64,000 bases of DNA from Oscillospiraceae bacterium (GCA_015066105.1 SVOY01000014.1:1-64000); one strand, 5' to 3'. Positions 18,050 to 27,277 are shown, numbered from the stretch's first letter. Translations and numbers: made by a program. Notes: generated by a model from the letters alone, not told the origin.

Positions 18050-19636
18050 ATGAAATACGCACTTGCTTACGACATCGGCACAACGGGTGTAAAAACCTGC
18101 CTTTACGGAATTGACAGCTCAATCGAGCTTCTTGCTGACGCCATTGAGGGCTACGAGCTTTATATTTATCCCGACGGCGGCGCAGAGCAGGACCCCAACG
18201 AATGGTGGGCCGCAATGTGCAAAACCACAAAGGAGCTTTTTACAAAGTGTGACATAAAGCCCGAGCAGATTGACGGTATCTCCTTCTGCTCGCAGGCTCA
18301 GGGCCTTGTTCTTGTTGATAAAAACGGTCTTCCCGTGCGCCGTGCAATGAGCTATATGGACCAGAGAGCAAGAAAGGAGCGTAAGGAGCTTATGGCTCAC
18401 GGTATTCAGATTGCCGGTGCTTCAATCCCCAAGCTTCTTGTTTCCCTTGCAAAAACCGGTGCCGTAGCCGCCTCGGTTAAGGACCCCGTTTTCAAGTATA
18501 ATTGGGTAAAGAACAACGAGCCCGACAATTTTGAAAAGGTACATAAGTGGCTCGACGTTAAGGAAGCTCTTATTGCAAGAATGACGGGCAAGTTCATTAT
18601 GACAGAGGACTCTGCCTTCGGCACACTTCTTTACGATATCCACAAGAAGTGCTGGAGCCAGGAGGTCTGCAAGATTCTCCACGTTGATATGCGCCACCTT
18701 GCAAAGATTGTCAAGTCAACAGACGCTGTGGGCGGACTTACGGCAAAGGCTGCCGAGGCGCTCGGACTCAAGGAAGGCACAACCGTATTCGGCGGCGGTA
18801 TGGACGCTTCACTCATCGGCGTTGGTGCAGGTGCGGTTAAAAAGAATTTCACCCATATTTATATGGGTACCTCCGGTTGGGTTTCAACCGTTGTTGACAA
18901 GAGCATTGTTGACGCTTCGGCAATGATTGCCGCTGTTGTGGGCGCACGTCCCGGCTATTACAACTACTTTGCAGAGCTTGAAACTGCAGGCAAGTGCCTT
19001 GAATGGGTAAAGAATCACCTTGCACTTGACGAAATCGGTATTTATCTTAAAAAGACCGACGTTGCCGAGGATATGGAAAGCGAATACACAAACCTTTATC
19101 AGTATCTTTCAACGGTAATTGAAAAGGTGCCCGCAGGCTCAAACGGCGTAATCTTCACTCCCTGGCTTCACGGTAACCGCTGTCCCTTTGAGGACCCCAA
19201 CGCAAGGGGAATGTTCTATAATCTGAGCATTGAAAGCGGCAAGAGCGAAATGATAAGAGCCGTTATCGAGGGTGTATGTATGCATATGCGCTGGATGCTC
19301 GAAACCCATGAGAAAAAGACAAGAACCTCTGATGTTGTGCGCTTTGTAGGCGGCGGTGCTCTCAACGATTCCACAAGCCAGATTCTTGCCGACTGTATCG
19401 GCAGACCCGTTGAGGTTGTTCCCAGTCCCCAGAATGTAGGTGCCGTAGGTGCGGCAGTAGTTGTTGCGGTTGGTCTCGGTGTGATTGACGATATTGAGCA
19501 GGCCGATATGCTTATTGATGCTGAAAAGGTATTCAAGCCCAACAAGGACAACAAGCCTGTTTATGACAAGATGTTTGCGGCTTACAAGGAGCTTTACGCA
19601 GCAAATAAGAAGATTTTCAAAATGCTCAACGGCTGA
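18050..19636 (+). CDS. FGGY family carbohydrate kinase (xylulokinase-like)
   Basis: 528 residues. FGGY kinases phosphorylate sugars such as xylulose, gluconate or glycerol with ATP. Visible are the N-terminal phosphate loop DIGTTGVKT, a mid region FGGGMDASLIG with MGTSGWVS, and the C-terminal ATP-binding VRFVGGGALND. Length and the SYMDQRA motif near residue 105 fit the xylulokinase branch, but related sugars cannot be excluded. AAGGAAG precedes the start. Together with the upstream TetR gene and GH3 enzyme it fits a pentose or plant-sugar pathway. It ends directly at the second duplicated-terminator element. Confidence 0.85.
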   Translation: MKYALAYDIGTTGVKTCLYGIDSSIELLADAIEGYELYIYPDGGAEQDPNEWWAAMCKTTKELFTKCDIKPEQIDGISFCSQAQGLVLVDKNGLPVRRAMSYMDQRARKERKELMAHGIQIAGASIPKLLVSLAKTGAVAASVKDPVFKYNWVKNNEPDNFEKVHKWLDVKEALIARMTGKFIMTEDSAFGTLLYDIHKKCWSQEVCKILHVDMRHLAKIVKSTDAVGGLTAKAAEALGLKEGTTVFGGGMDASLIGVGAGAVKKNFTHIYMGTSGWVSTVVDKSIVDASAMIAAVVGARPGYYNYFAELETAGKCLEWVKNHLALDEIGIYLKKTDVAEDMESEYTNLYQYLSTVIEKVPAGSNGVIFTPWLHGNRCPFEDPNARGMFYNLSIESGKSEMIRAVIEGVCMHMRWMLETHEKKTRTSDVVRFVGGGALNDSTSQILADCIGRPVEVVPSPQNVGAVGAAVVVAVGLGVIDDIEQADMLIDAEKVFKPNKDNKPVYDKMFAAYKELYAANKKIFKMLNG

Positions 19637-19699
19637 TCAGACCGCCAACAAGCGCGCATGAACGCGCAAAGCGTGTTATAACCTTATAAAGAATTATTG

Positions 19700-19732
19700 A
19701 AAACTGACGGGACATCGAATCCCGTCAGTTTT
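19700..19732 (+). terminator. Sugar kinase terminator, first copy
   Basis: AAAACTGACGGG ... CCCGTCAGTTTT, 12-bp perfect stem with a 9-base loop. Confidence 0.8.
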
Positions 19733-19888
19733 GCTTTGCGCTTGCCCGTTTTTCGCCCTCTCGCAGTACCGCGTACGGCTTCGGGGCGAAGAAACGGACA
19801 TCCTGCACACTTCTTGTCGGTCTGACCGTGATATAACAAGCGCGCATGAACGCGCAAAGCGGTGTTATAACCTTATAAAGAATTATTG

Positions 19889-19921
19889 AAAACTGACGGG
19901 ATATCGAATCCCGTCAGTTTT
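19889..19921 (+). terminator. Sugar kinase terminator, second copy
   Basis: Same hairpin as 19700-19732 with one loop change. Confidence 0.8.
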
Positions 19922-19972
19922 GCTTTGCGGTTAAAATTTTTTAATATTTTTTTAACAGAATACTTTGGAATT

Positions 19973-20001
19973 TTGTTACGATTTGTGTTATCTTTTATAA
20001 A
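19973..20001 (+). promoter_or_regulatory. Promoter of second TetR gene
   Basis: TTGTTA, 17-bp spacer, TATAAA; a moderate match. Confidence 0.45.
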
Positions 20002-20052
20002 GAAGTAATATTTTTGGCACTGTGCCTTAATTTATGTAAAAGGAGAATCCCT

Positions 20053-20652
20053 ATGGCTGCAAAAGAATACAGTTGTGTTAAAAGAACAAAAAAGTCATTT
20101 GAAATGAGTCTTGTTGAGCTTTCGAAGGAAATCCCTTTTAACAAAATTACCGTCAAACAGCTTTGTGAAAAGGCTGACTTAAGCCGTAACGCCTTTTATT
20201 TTCATTACAAGGATATCAATGACCTCATTGACGACATTGAAAACAGCGTTGTCAGAGAGGTTGAGCTGCTTATAGAAGGCCTTGATGAGCTCGGCTTTCC
20301 CAAAAACGTTTACGCTTCGGTTGAGGGGCTTGTGGATATTTTTGACAGGCGCAAGGATACCTGTATGATGCTTTTTGACAAAACCTCAAACAGCATTACG
20401 CAGAGGATGAACGACCTTTTCTGCAACTTCAACTACAAATATTTTGCCCAGTATCATAACACCTCCGACAGAACAAATTTCGATTTTTACTATATGTTCC
20501 TTTCAAGCGGATTTTACGGCCTTATGAGGTACTGGTTTGCAAATTATGAAAAAATGAGCAAAAGCGAGGTTACCGCCCTTGCCTATGTGCTTATAAAACG
20601 CCTTATGGTGCCCGGAAACCCGGATATCAGCACAGAGACATATAAGAGATAA
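20053..20652 (+). CDS. TetR-like transcriptional regulator
   Basis: 199 residues. The first 50 form a TetR-type helix-turn-helix (FNKITVKQLCEKADLSRNAFYFHYKD region). The C-terminal part, rich in aromatic residues and ending in a FLSSGFYGLMRYW segment, resembles the TetR_C domain of regulators related to DhaS/YsiA-like proteins in Firmicutes. AAAAGGAG lies before ATG 20053; a TTG at 20014 would be in frame but lacks a binding site. It is monocistronic, with its own terminator, so its target is not evident from context. Confidence 0.8.
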   Translation: MAAKEYSCVKRTKKSFEMSLVELSKEIPFNKITVKQLCEKADLSRNAFYFHYKDINDLIDDIENSVVREVELLIEGLDELGFPKNVYASVEGLVDIFDRRKDTCMMLFDKTSNSITQRMNDLFCNFNYKYFAQYHNTSDRTNFDFYYMFLSSGFYGLMRYWFANYEKMSKSEVTALAYVLIKRLMVPGNPDISTETYKR

Positions 20653-20664
20653 TATTCCGCTTAC

Positions 20665-20696
20665 ATATGCCGTCAGTAATGACGGCATATTTTTTT
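20665..20696 (+). terminator. Terminator between tetR-like gene and spoIIID
   Basis: ATATGCCGTCA / TGACGGCATAT, 11-bp perfect stem with a GTAA loop and seven Ts. Confidence 0.9.
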
Positions 20697-20697
20697 G

Positions 20698-20723
20698 CCT
20701 CGGGGAATAAATATTTCCCGAGG
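20698..20723 (+). promoter_or_regulatory. Hairpin abutting the spoIIID ribosome binding site
   Basis: CCTCGGGGAA paired with TTTCCCGAGG; its last three bases are the first three of AGGAGG (20721-20726). Folding would partly hide the ribosome binding site. The role is inferred. Confidence 0.5.
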
Positions 20724-20732
20724 AGGTATAAT

Positions 20733-20987
20733 ATGGAACAAAATGCCGACGAAAGGGCAGTTGCATTAGCAAAATACATAGTAGAAAATTCTGCTACCGT
20801 ACGGGCTGCGGCAAAAGCAAACTCCGTCAGCAAAAGCACGGTGCACAGCGATGTAACCTTGCGCTTGCAGAAGCTTGACGGCGAACTATACCGCAGAGTG
20901 AGAAGGGTGCTTGACAAAAACAAAAGCGAAAGACACCTTCGCGGCGGTATGGCAACAAGGAATAAATACAGGCAAGAAAGCAAATAA
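20733..20987 (+). CDS. spoIIID: Sporulation transcriptional regulator SpoIIID
   Basis: 84 residues. SpoIIID is the small DNA-binding protein that activates and represses genes in the mother cell during endospore formation. The match to the family is clear: KYIVENSATVRAAAK, the helix-turn-helix VSKSTVHSDVTLRL, and the basic C-terminal SERHLRGGMATRNKY. AGGAGG precedes ATG 20733; an upstream in-frame extension would run through a terminator and is rejected. Its presence indicates a spore-forming lineage. I found no convincing SigE promoter directly upstream. Confidence 0.93.
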   Translation: MEQNADERAVALAKYIVENSATVRAAAKANSVSKSTVHSDVTLRLQKLDGELYRRVRRVLDKNKSERHLRGGMATRNKYRQESK

Positions 20988-20994
20988 CCGTAGC

Positions 20995-21018
20995 GCCGCC
21001 CCGTGGGCGGCCATTTTT
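20995..21018 (+). terminator. spoIIID terminator
   Basis: GCCGCCC CGT GGGCGGC hairpin followed by CATTTTT. Confidence 0.8.
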
Positions 21019-21182
21019 CCGCCGCCACGGAAAAAATAGGGGAGTAAACGCTCACTGTCAGTTTGTTGTGAGGTGTGGGGGGTCACTCGCCGGTGCGGCG
21101 ACGGTACAAGCGGATAGTCAACTTGCACAAATATTTACAATAAATTTTTCTCTTTGACCATTAACAAATTATTCAAACATCC

Positions 21183-21211
21183 TTGATTTTATATTGGATT
21201 TTTTATATAAT
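21183..21211 (+). promoter_or_regulatory. Promoter of giant Cys-repeat protein gene
   Basis: TTGATT, 17-bp spacer, TATAAT. Start of transcription near 21218 gives a leader of about 278 nt. Between 21019 and 21182 I see nothing else recognisable. Confidence 0.7.
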
Positions 21212-21217
21212 AACACT

Positions 21218-21495
21218 GTGTAATTATAAGGGTATGCTATACCCTTTCGCAGAAAAATGCCCGTAATAAGGGTGAATCCGTTAAAGGAAATAATGTGCTT
21301 AACCGAGCAAGTTTCACGGAGGTCAGGTGGAATCGGAAACGCATTTTACCTTTAACAAAAGGCTTTTGCGGTGAAAGCCCCGCAATAACTCCCTCGGTCT
21401 GCTTGCACAGACAGCTCCCCCAGAGTAAGGTGGATTTGCCGAAGGCAAAGACGGAAGGAGTAAAAAAAATCTTTAATAAGGAGGAATACTTTCTT
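21218..21495 (+). promoter_or_regulatory. Long structured 5' leader
   Basis: Contains a hairpin at 21228-21246 (AAGGGTA/TACCCTT), a long-range pairing GTTAAAGG (21281 region) with CCTTTAAC (21351 region), a GGCTTT/GAAAGCC hairpin near 21361-21379 and repeat R4 at 21388-21461. The binding site GGAGGA lies just before ATG 21496. No known riboswitch class is recognised. Confidence 0.45.
21388..21461 (+). repeat. Small palindromic element R4
   Basis: A 74-bp unit with imperfect ends (ACTCCCTCGGTCT and AGACGGAAGGAGT are near-inverse, 10 of 13) and two internal hairpins (GTCTG/CAGAC and TTTGCC/GGCAAA). From memory, similar CTCCCTC...GACGG elements are widely scattered in gut Clostridia genomes; here it lies in the mRNA leader of the giant gene. 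Confidence 0.55.
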
Positions 21496-24400
21496 ATGAA
21501 AAAAACAAAATTATACGCAAAGAAAACACTATCAGTATTTATGGCAGTTATGATGCTTATGACTGCTTGGGTATTTGTTGCACCTGAGAAGGCAGAGGCA
21601 ATGTCCGCTGAAACTATTAAAGGCGAAAATATTACTGCACTCAATACCATATCTTCATTTGATACTGGTGTAACATTTTTCTATGACCATAATTGGGCAT
21701 ACAACGGAGACAATCAGGATAATGAGGTCAATGTTTATAAGAATGTTCTTTATGCTTCGGATTGCGGCAGCTCGGCTACTGCATCAACAGGCTCCGTCAA
21801 TCTGAAGGACAGCGGAGCCGCAACAATTGAGTGGTATCACGGTACCTATATATTCCTTTATGACGGTGTCACCACACCTACAGCCGGTGTTATGGTTGCT
21901 GTAAATCCTAAGAACTCCAGCCACAATGTCAGAATGTATTCAAGCTATATCAACTCCGGTGAGGGTCTTTCACTTGCACACAATTGGTATGCTTCTGACG
22001 GAAGAGCAAACTACATGTGGGTTATCAGTGCTCCCGGTAATCAGAATGCCGCTACTAATGACGGTTCAATTAACAGTACCTATTGCTGGACAGTAAACTC
22101 AAAGACTTGGTATGCCAACAAGCTTCAGTTTACAGACTCAATGAGCGATACTGAGTATTACAAAGATATTACAGTAACATGGGGCTGGAAGGGTAACCAG
22201 AAATCTCAGGGTACCGGTAATGTTTATACTTATACCGCTGAAGCGGTCAATCATGTATATGTTGTTAACTACAAGCCTCTCAAGGCTGCTCTCAACGAGG
22301 CTCTCGGTACAGGTACATACGGTATTTCAACACTCAAGAATAATGCCGCAAAGTATACGACCGATTCAATTGCAGAATATGTAGCGGCAGTTAAGGACCT
22401 TATCAACGCAAAGCCCAATAACTATCTCAGCTCAACAAGTAACAATTATATGGGTTATGCTAACGCAGCTTCAGCCGCTGTAACAAGATTTAATAATGCA
22501 AAAGCAAATCTTACGGTTCAGCAATATAATCTTGAGTTTGTTGATATTAACGGTAATGTAAAGATTACTCAGGACTATGACTATGGCGAAGTAGTTGATT
22601 GTGTCTCAATTGCTGCAAACTATTCCAATACTGTCAAATCACTCGGTGATCAGAGTCATCAGACATACATGTGGAATTCAACAAAGTATGTTACAACTAT
22701 TGTTGACGATATAACAATTAACGAAATTGTAAAGGAAACAGTTGATCACGACTACGGTGATTGGACTCAGGCTGAAACAACTCATTCAAGAACCTGTTCA
22801 ACCTGCGGCCATGTTCAGACTCAGGGACACACTGAAGACAGCGGTACGGTTGACCGAGAGGAAACCTGTACAGCAGACGGTATCAAAACATACGACTGTA
22901 TAGTCTGCGGTAAGACCGATATCAGAACAGAAACAATCGACAAAATCACCGGCCACGATTTCAGCGAAATAGTAATCAAAGAAGAAGGCGAAAACGGTTC
23001 TCACTGGAGAAAGTGCTCACGTTGTGATGCTTACGGCTGGGCAGGCGTTGAAAATGACTATGAAGCCCACAACTGGGATAAAAACACTGACGGTAAGGTA
23101 GATGCAAGCGACGCTACCGAAACAAAGGCTTCAACCTGTAAGGAAGCCGGCTATGAGAAGTATACCTGTAAGGTTTGCGGTGCAACCTGGACTAAGGAAC
23201 TTCCCCTTGCTGAACATACAACAACTCCTACTGCGGCCAAGGACGTAACCAACATTTGCGGTGGCGACGGTAACGTAGCCTATTGGACTTGTACCGTATG
23301 TAATAAGATTTATACAGATGCAGACTGCAAAACAGAAATCTCAAGCTATGAGGATGCTGATAGCGACGGTATCCCCGATGTGCTTGAGGCAAAGGGCCCC
23401 GACCACGACTTCACCGGTGCTTATGTTTCAAAGACCCCCGGCAAGGACGGAGCTCATTACCGTCAGTGTGCACTCTTTACGCAGTGCGGCACCTACGGTC
23501 TTATGGTTGACGGTAAGGCAGTTATTGGCGCAACGGAAGCACACAAATGGGGTGACCCCGTAACAACTCCTGCAACCTGTGTTAAAGAGGGTAAAAATGT
23601 TTACACCTGTACAGACGGCTGTGGAGAGAGCTACGAAGAGACTATTGAAAAAGCAGCTCACACAATGACAAAGATTGATGCCGTTGCTCCCGAGTGCGGC
23701 AAGGCGGGTAACAACGAATATTATTTCTGCTCAAGCTGTGACAAGTACTATAAGGATGCTGAAGGCACAACCGAAACAACCGTTGCGGCTGAAACACTTA
23801 ATGCTCTCACTCACACATGGACAGCACATCACGAATATGATACACTCAAAACACCTGCAACCTGTCAGTCACCTGCAGTTTATTACAATCACTGTGATTA
23901 TTGTAAGACTCAGATCGTAGGCCAGACTCACGAAAACGGCTCAGCTGACACAGTTAACGGACATGATTTCAGCGGCGCTGTCAGAAAGAATGACGACGGC
24001 ACACATTCATATAAGTGTGTTGTTGAAGGCTGTGACGAATACGGCAATGCACAGAGCTGTAGCTTTACCGTTCCCGTTGCAGATGTTCCCTCAACCTGCC
24101 ATAGCTTTGGTTACACAATCACTAAGTGTGCAGACTGCGGCAAGGAAAACAGAGTTGAAAAAACTGCTTATGATTTCAATAATCACGATGGCGAAACAGA
24201 AGTAAGAGGCACAGTAACAGCCACCTGCGCAACAGACGGCTTTACAGGTAACACCTATTGCCTCGGCTGTAACGCTAAGATTGCAGACGGTGAAGCAGTA
24301 CCCGCTGACAAGACAAAGTATTCACACGAAAGCATGACCGACTATGACGGTAAGGCAGCTACCTGCCAGACAGAAGGCTGGAAGGAATACAAGTACTGCT

Positions 24401-27045
24401 CAGCTTGCGGCACCTATGAAATTGCAAAGGTAACAATTCCCGTTAAGGCTCACTACTTCAAGACTTATACTTCAAACAGTGACGGCACACACACAGCTAT
24501 CTGTAACACCTGTGACCCCAACGTTGCCGAACCCGCAACCGATACACAGGATTGCACGGGCGGCACTGCAAACTGCGTTGAAAAGGCAGTCTGCACAGTC
24601 TGCGACGACAGCTACGGCTCAGTTGACAGGGCAAATCACAAGACAATTAAAACAGCCGCGAAGGTTGACTCAACCTGTCAGAAGGAAGGTAAAGAGGCTT
24701 ACAGATACTGTGAGGCTTGCGGTACCGAAATTGAAACTCCCGGGGTCATTGCAAAGAAGGAACACAGCTTCGGCGCCTGGACAAAGCTTGAAGGTGAAGA
24801 CAAGCATACAAGAAGCTGTACAACCTGTAAGGCTGCGGATGGCGAAATTGCAACAGAAACAAAGAAATGTAACGGCGGCATAGCTTACTGTAACGCTCTT
24901 GCAAAGTGCGCAGACTGTAAGGCAGAATACGGCGAGCTCAACCTGAGTAACCACAGCACTGAGGCTAACACCCTTAAGGATGTTGTAGCCGCAACCTGTC
25001 AGGCTCCCGGTTACACCGGTAACTACTATTATAATTGCTGTGATGCTCTTAAGCAGAGCGGCGAAGAAGTTGCTCAGCTTGAGCACACCTATGACATTGA
25101 GGTTGAAGGCACAAGAGTTGACGCAACCTGTATTGCACAGGGTAAGGTAACCTACAAGTGCTCAACCTGTAAGGAGGAGGGCGACGTTACTGCCGCTACT
25201 CTTGAAAAGGTTCTTCCCGTTGATTCCAAGAATCACGAAAATAATGAAGAAATTACCGTGGGTGATTATCCCGCAACCTGCACAACCGACGGCTTCACCG
25301 GCAACATTTACCACGCTTGCTGCTACAGTGAAGAAGAGGGTGCAGACAACAGCAAGGCTCTTATCAAGAAGGGCGAAAAGATTAAGGCTAACGGTCAGCA
25401 CGTTCTCGGCGAGGCAGTGCCCGAATATATGCTTGACCTTGATGAAGAGGGCAACGCAGTAATCCTTGAAGAAAAGGACGAAGACGGAAAGGTTATCTCC
25501 AAGACACTCAAGGTTAAGGCAGAAGCTCCCGACTATGACGGCAAGGTTGATGCAAGGCGTGACGACGATAAGTGGTATCACGCACAGATTTGTGAGCAGT
25601 GCGGTCAGGTTGTTTACGAGGCCTGCTACACCTATGCACACACCTACAGCTGTGTTGATACAGACATCTGTGAGGTCTGTGAGGGACTTTGCTCACTCAA
25701 GGATTCCTCAAAGCATAAGGACGGCCTTGAAAAGGTTGAAGGCACTCCCGCAAACTGCATCACCGACGGCGTAAAGGCTTACTACAAGTGTGACGATTGC
25801 GGCAAGACCTATCTCGATGAGGCAGGCAAGACAGAATTTGACCTTGAAAAGGATGCAGATAAGCTCGTAATCAAAAAGACCGGCGTTCATAAGAACAAGC
25901 TTATCAAGACAGAAGAGGGCACCTGCGGCAAGGAAGGCACCGAAACCTACGAGTGCGAAATCTGTAAGACACAGACAGTTGTAAAGACCGGCTTTGCTAC
26001 AAACAAGCACGAATGGAGTACTGAATACACAGTAACAGACGAGCCCACCTGCAGCAAGAACGGCTACAAGGCAATTCTCTGCTCCGTTTGCGATGCTGTT
26101 AAGCCCAACTCCTATGTAACAATTCCCGCAACCGGCGAGCACGACCTTGATAAGGATAAGGACGGCGACGTTGACAGAGACGATGCTGTTGCAACACCCG
26201 GCGAAAGCTGCGTGAAGCCCGGCACACTTACCTACACCTGTCAGAATGAAGGCTGTACCTATGAAAAGGTTGAAACCGATACCGAGGGCGTAAGTGCTCA
26301 CGCATGGGGCGATTGGATTACTGTCGGCGGCGACTGCTCAACAGGTATTCTCCAGGAAAGAGAATGTTCAGTCTGCCACGAAAAGGAAAAGAAGACCGAA
26401 ACCACAAATGCACACAGCTATGAGCTTTCACTCAGAGTAGAGCCCACTGCAGAGGCAGACGGCTACGAAATTTACAAGTGCGCAAACTGCGGCGTTGAAT
26501 ACCGTGAAGAGCTTCCCTACAACGGCTCAGGCGAAGGCGGTGAAGGTGGCGAAGGCGGTGAAGGCGGCGAAGGCGACGGAACAACCGTTGACGAGCACTT
26601 AATCGTTGAAAGCGAATACACCGTAAAGGAATACGCAAACTGTGAGCACGGCGAAATCAGAAGATACGTATGTCTGCGTTGCGGCGAAACCGTTGAAAAG
26701 GAAGTAGGCGAGCCCACTGAGCACGTATGGCTCAAGCAGAGTGCCGAAATTGCAACCTGCACAAAGGCAGGTCAGAGAGAGCACTACAGATGTGTACGTT
26801 GCCTTGCAATTTACGACGACGGCAAGGGCGAAATTGAAATCAAGCAGCTTGACCATGCTGACAACGACGGCGACGGCAAGTGCGACGGCTGTAATGCCGC
26901 TTACTATGACGGCGGCAACAGCACCTGCAGCTGTATCTGCCATAAGGAAGGCTGGTTTATGCAGCTTATCTACAAGATTCTCAACTTCTTCTGGAAGCTG
27001 TTCAAGATTGGTCATACCTGTGATTGCGGTGCAACCCACTATTAA
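21496..27045 (+). CDS. Giant secreted Cys-repeat surface protein
   Basis: 1849 residues with a clear signal peptide (basic start, hydrophobic core, APEKAEA-type cleavage region). The N-terminal 35-260 region is unrecognised. About 260-350 looks like a FIVAR-type helical domain. From about 415 onward there are some 23 repeats of the plan TC-x4-G-x(3-8)-C-x2-C followed by an acidic stretch, a Pro and GH, which could form small metal-binding units (three Cys plus one His). A Gly-Glu linker follows near residue 1680, then more repeats and a tail CxCxCH-x25-CxCGxxHY at the C-terminus. No sortase LPxTG motif or dockerin is seen. GGAGG supports ATG 21496; the frame stays open upstream to 21295 by chance through the structured leader. 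Function unknown; adhesion or metal binding is speculation. Confidence 0.8.
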   Translation: MKKTKLYAKKTLSVFMAVMMLMTAWVFVAPEKAEAMSAETIKGENITALNTISSFDTGVTFFYDHNWAYNGDNQDNEVNVYKNVLYASDCGSSATASTGSVNLKDSGAATIEWYHGTYIFLYDGVTTPTAGVMVAVNPKNSSHNVRMYSSYINSGEGLSLAHNWYASDGRANYMWVISAPGNQNAATNDGSINSTYCWTVNSKTWYANKLQFTDSMSDTEYYKDITVTWGWKGNQKSQGTGNVYTYTAEAVNHVYVVNYKPLKAALNEALGTGTYGISTLKNNAAKYTTDSIAEYVAAVKDLINAKPNNYLSSTSNNYMGYANAASAAVTRFNNAKANLTVQQYNLEFVDINGNVKITQDYDYGEVVDCVSIAANYSNTVKSLGDQSHQTYMWNSTKYVTTIVDDITINEIVKETVDHDYGDWTQAETTHSRTCSTCGHVQTQGHTEDSGTVDREETCTADGIKTYDCIVCGKTDIRTETIDKITGHDFSEIVIKEEGENGSHWRKCSRCDAYGWAGVENDYEAHNWDKNTDGKVDASDATETKASTCKEAGYEKYTCKVCGATWTKELPLAEHTTTPTAAKDVTNICGGDGNVAYWTCTVCNKIYTDADCKTEISSYEDADSDGIPDVLEAKGPDHDFTGAYVSKTPGKDGAHYRQCALFTQCGTYGLMVDGKAVIGATEAHKWGDPVTTPATCVKEGKNVYTCTDGCGESYEETIEKAAHTMTKIDAVAPECGKAGNNEYYFCSSCDKYYKDAEGTTETTVAAETLNALTHTWTAHHEYDTLKTPATCQSPAVYYNHCDYCKTQIVGQTHENGSADTVNGHDFSGAVRKNDDGTHSYKCVVEGCDEYGNAQSCSFTVPVADVPSTCHSFGYTITKCADCGKENRVEKTAYDFNNHDGETEVRGTVTATCATDGFTGNTYCLGCNAKIADGEAVPADKTKYSHESMTDYDGKAATCQTEGWKEYKYCSACGTYEIAKVTIPVKAHYFKTYTSNSDGTHTAICNTCDPNVAEPATDTQDCTGGTANCVEKAVCTVCDDSYGSVDRANHKTIKTAAKVDSTCQKEGKEAYRYCEACGTEIETPGVIAKKEHSFGAWTKLEGEDKHTRSCTTCKAADGEIATETKKCNGGIAYCNALAKCADCKAEYGELNLSNHSTEANTLKDVVAATCQAPGYTGNYYYNCCDALKQSGEEVAQLEHTYDIEVEGTRVDATCIAQGKVTYKCSTCKEEGDVTAATLEKVLPVDSKNHENNEEITVGDYPATCTTDGFTGNIYHACCYSEEEGADNSKALIKKGEKIKANGQHVLGEAVPEYMLDLDEEGNAVILEEKDEDGKVISKTLKVKAEAPDYDGKVDARRDDDKWYHAQICEQCGQVVYEACYTYAHTYSCVDTDICEVCEGLCSLKDSSKHKDGLEKVEGTPANCITDGVKAYYKCDDCGKTYLDEAGKTEFDLEKDADKLVIKKTGVHKNKLIKTEEGTCGKEGTETYECEICKTQTVVKTGFATNKHEWSTEYTVTDEPTCSKNGYKAILCSVCDAVKPNSYVTIPATGEHDLDKDKDGDVDRDDAVATPGESCVKPGTLTYTCQNEGCTYEKVETDTEGVSAHAWGDWITVGGDCSTGILQERECSVCHEKEKKTETTNAHSYELSLRVEPTAEADGYEIYKCANCGVEYREELPYNGSGEGGEGGEGGEGGEGDGTTVDEHLIVESEYTVKEYANCEHGEIRRYVCLRCGETVEKEVGEPTEHVWLKQSAEIATCTKAGQREHYRCVRCLAIYDDGKGEIEIKQLDHADNDGDGKCDGCNAAYYDGGNSTCSCICHKEGWFMQLIYKILNFFWKLFKIGHTCDCGATHY

Positions 27046-27066
27046 GCTTAAGCTTTATAAAAAGAG

Positions 27067-27144
27067 GCTGTAAAAATTGCAGACCGCATAAACTGAGATA
27101 AACAAAGGGTTTCTTTGGATTTGAAAGTCCGAAGAAACCCTTTG
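27067..27144 (+). repeat. Dispersed repeat R3, copy 2, with terminator
   Basis: Constant box GGCTGTAAAAA / TGCAGACCGCATAAAC (27067-27094) followed by a hairpin AAAGGGTTTCTT ... AAGAAACCCTTT (27105-27144). Serves as the likely terminator of the giant gene. Confidence 0.7.
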
Positions 27145-27210
27145 AAACATAAAGAATAAGGAGATGTGAAAAAACTCGGTTTTTTACATCCCCTTTTTTT
27201 ACTTTTGGTG

Positions 27211-27239
27211 TTGACGGGTAGGCTAAAAAATGGTATTAT
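27211..27239 (+). promoter_or_regulatory. Promoter of second Cys-repeat protein gene
   Basis: TTGACG, 17-bp spacer, TATTAT. Confidence 0.75.
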
Positions 27240-27277
27240 TATCTTGTGAATTTGTAATTTGTTCAGGAGGTATAAAT

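Larger units (their letters stand above)
19637..19929 (+). repeat. Duplicated-terminator element, copy B
   Basis: Starts on the base after the kinase stop codon. Order: TCAGACCG (19637-19644), direct unit 1 (19647-19740) with a terminator, core (19749-19808) matching 6281-6340 at 57 of 60 bases, CGGTCTGA (19818-19825, inverse of the first motif), direct unit 2 (19835-19929) nearly identical to unit 1. The core itself is self-complementary (TTCGCCC with GGGCGAA; GTAC CGC GTAC inside). Confidence 0.75.

Noticed and set aside
21295-21495. In-frame 67-codon extension of the giant protein
   Set aside because: It reads through the structured leader and repeat R4. The strong GGAGG site and a signal peptide begin at 21496.
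26522-26580. Simple-sequence repeat of GAAGGCGGT-type units
   Set aside because: It encodes a Gly/Glu linker in frame and needs no separate explanation.
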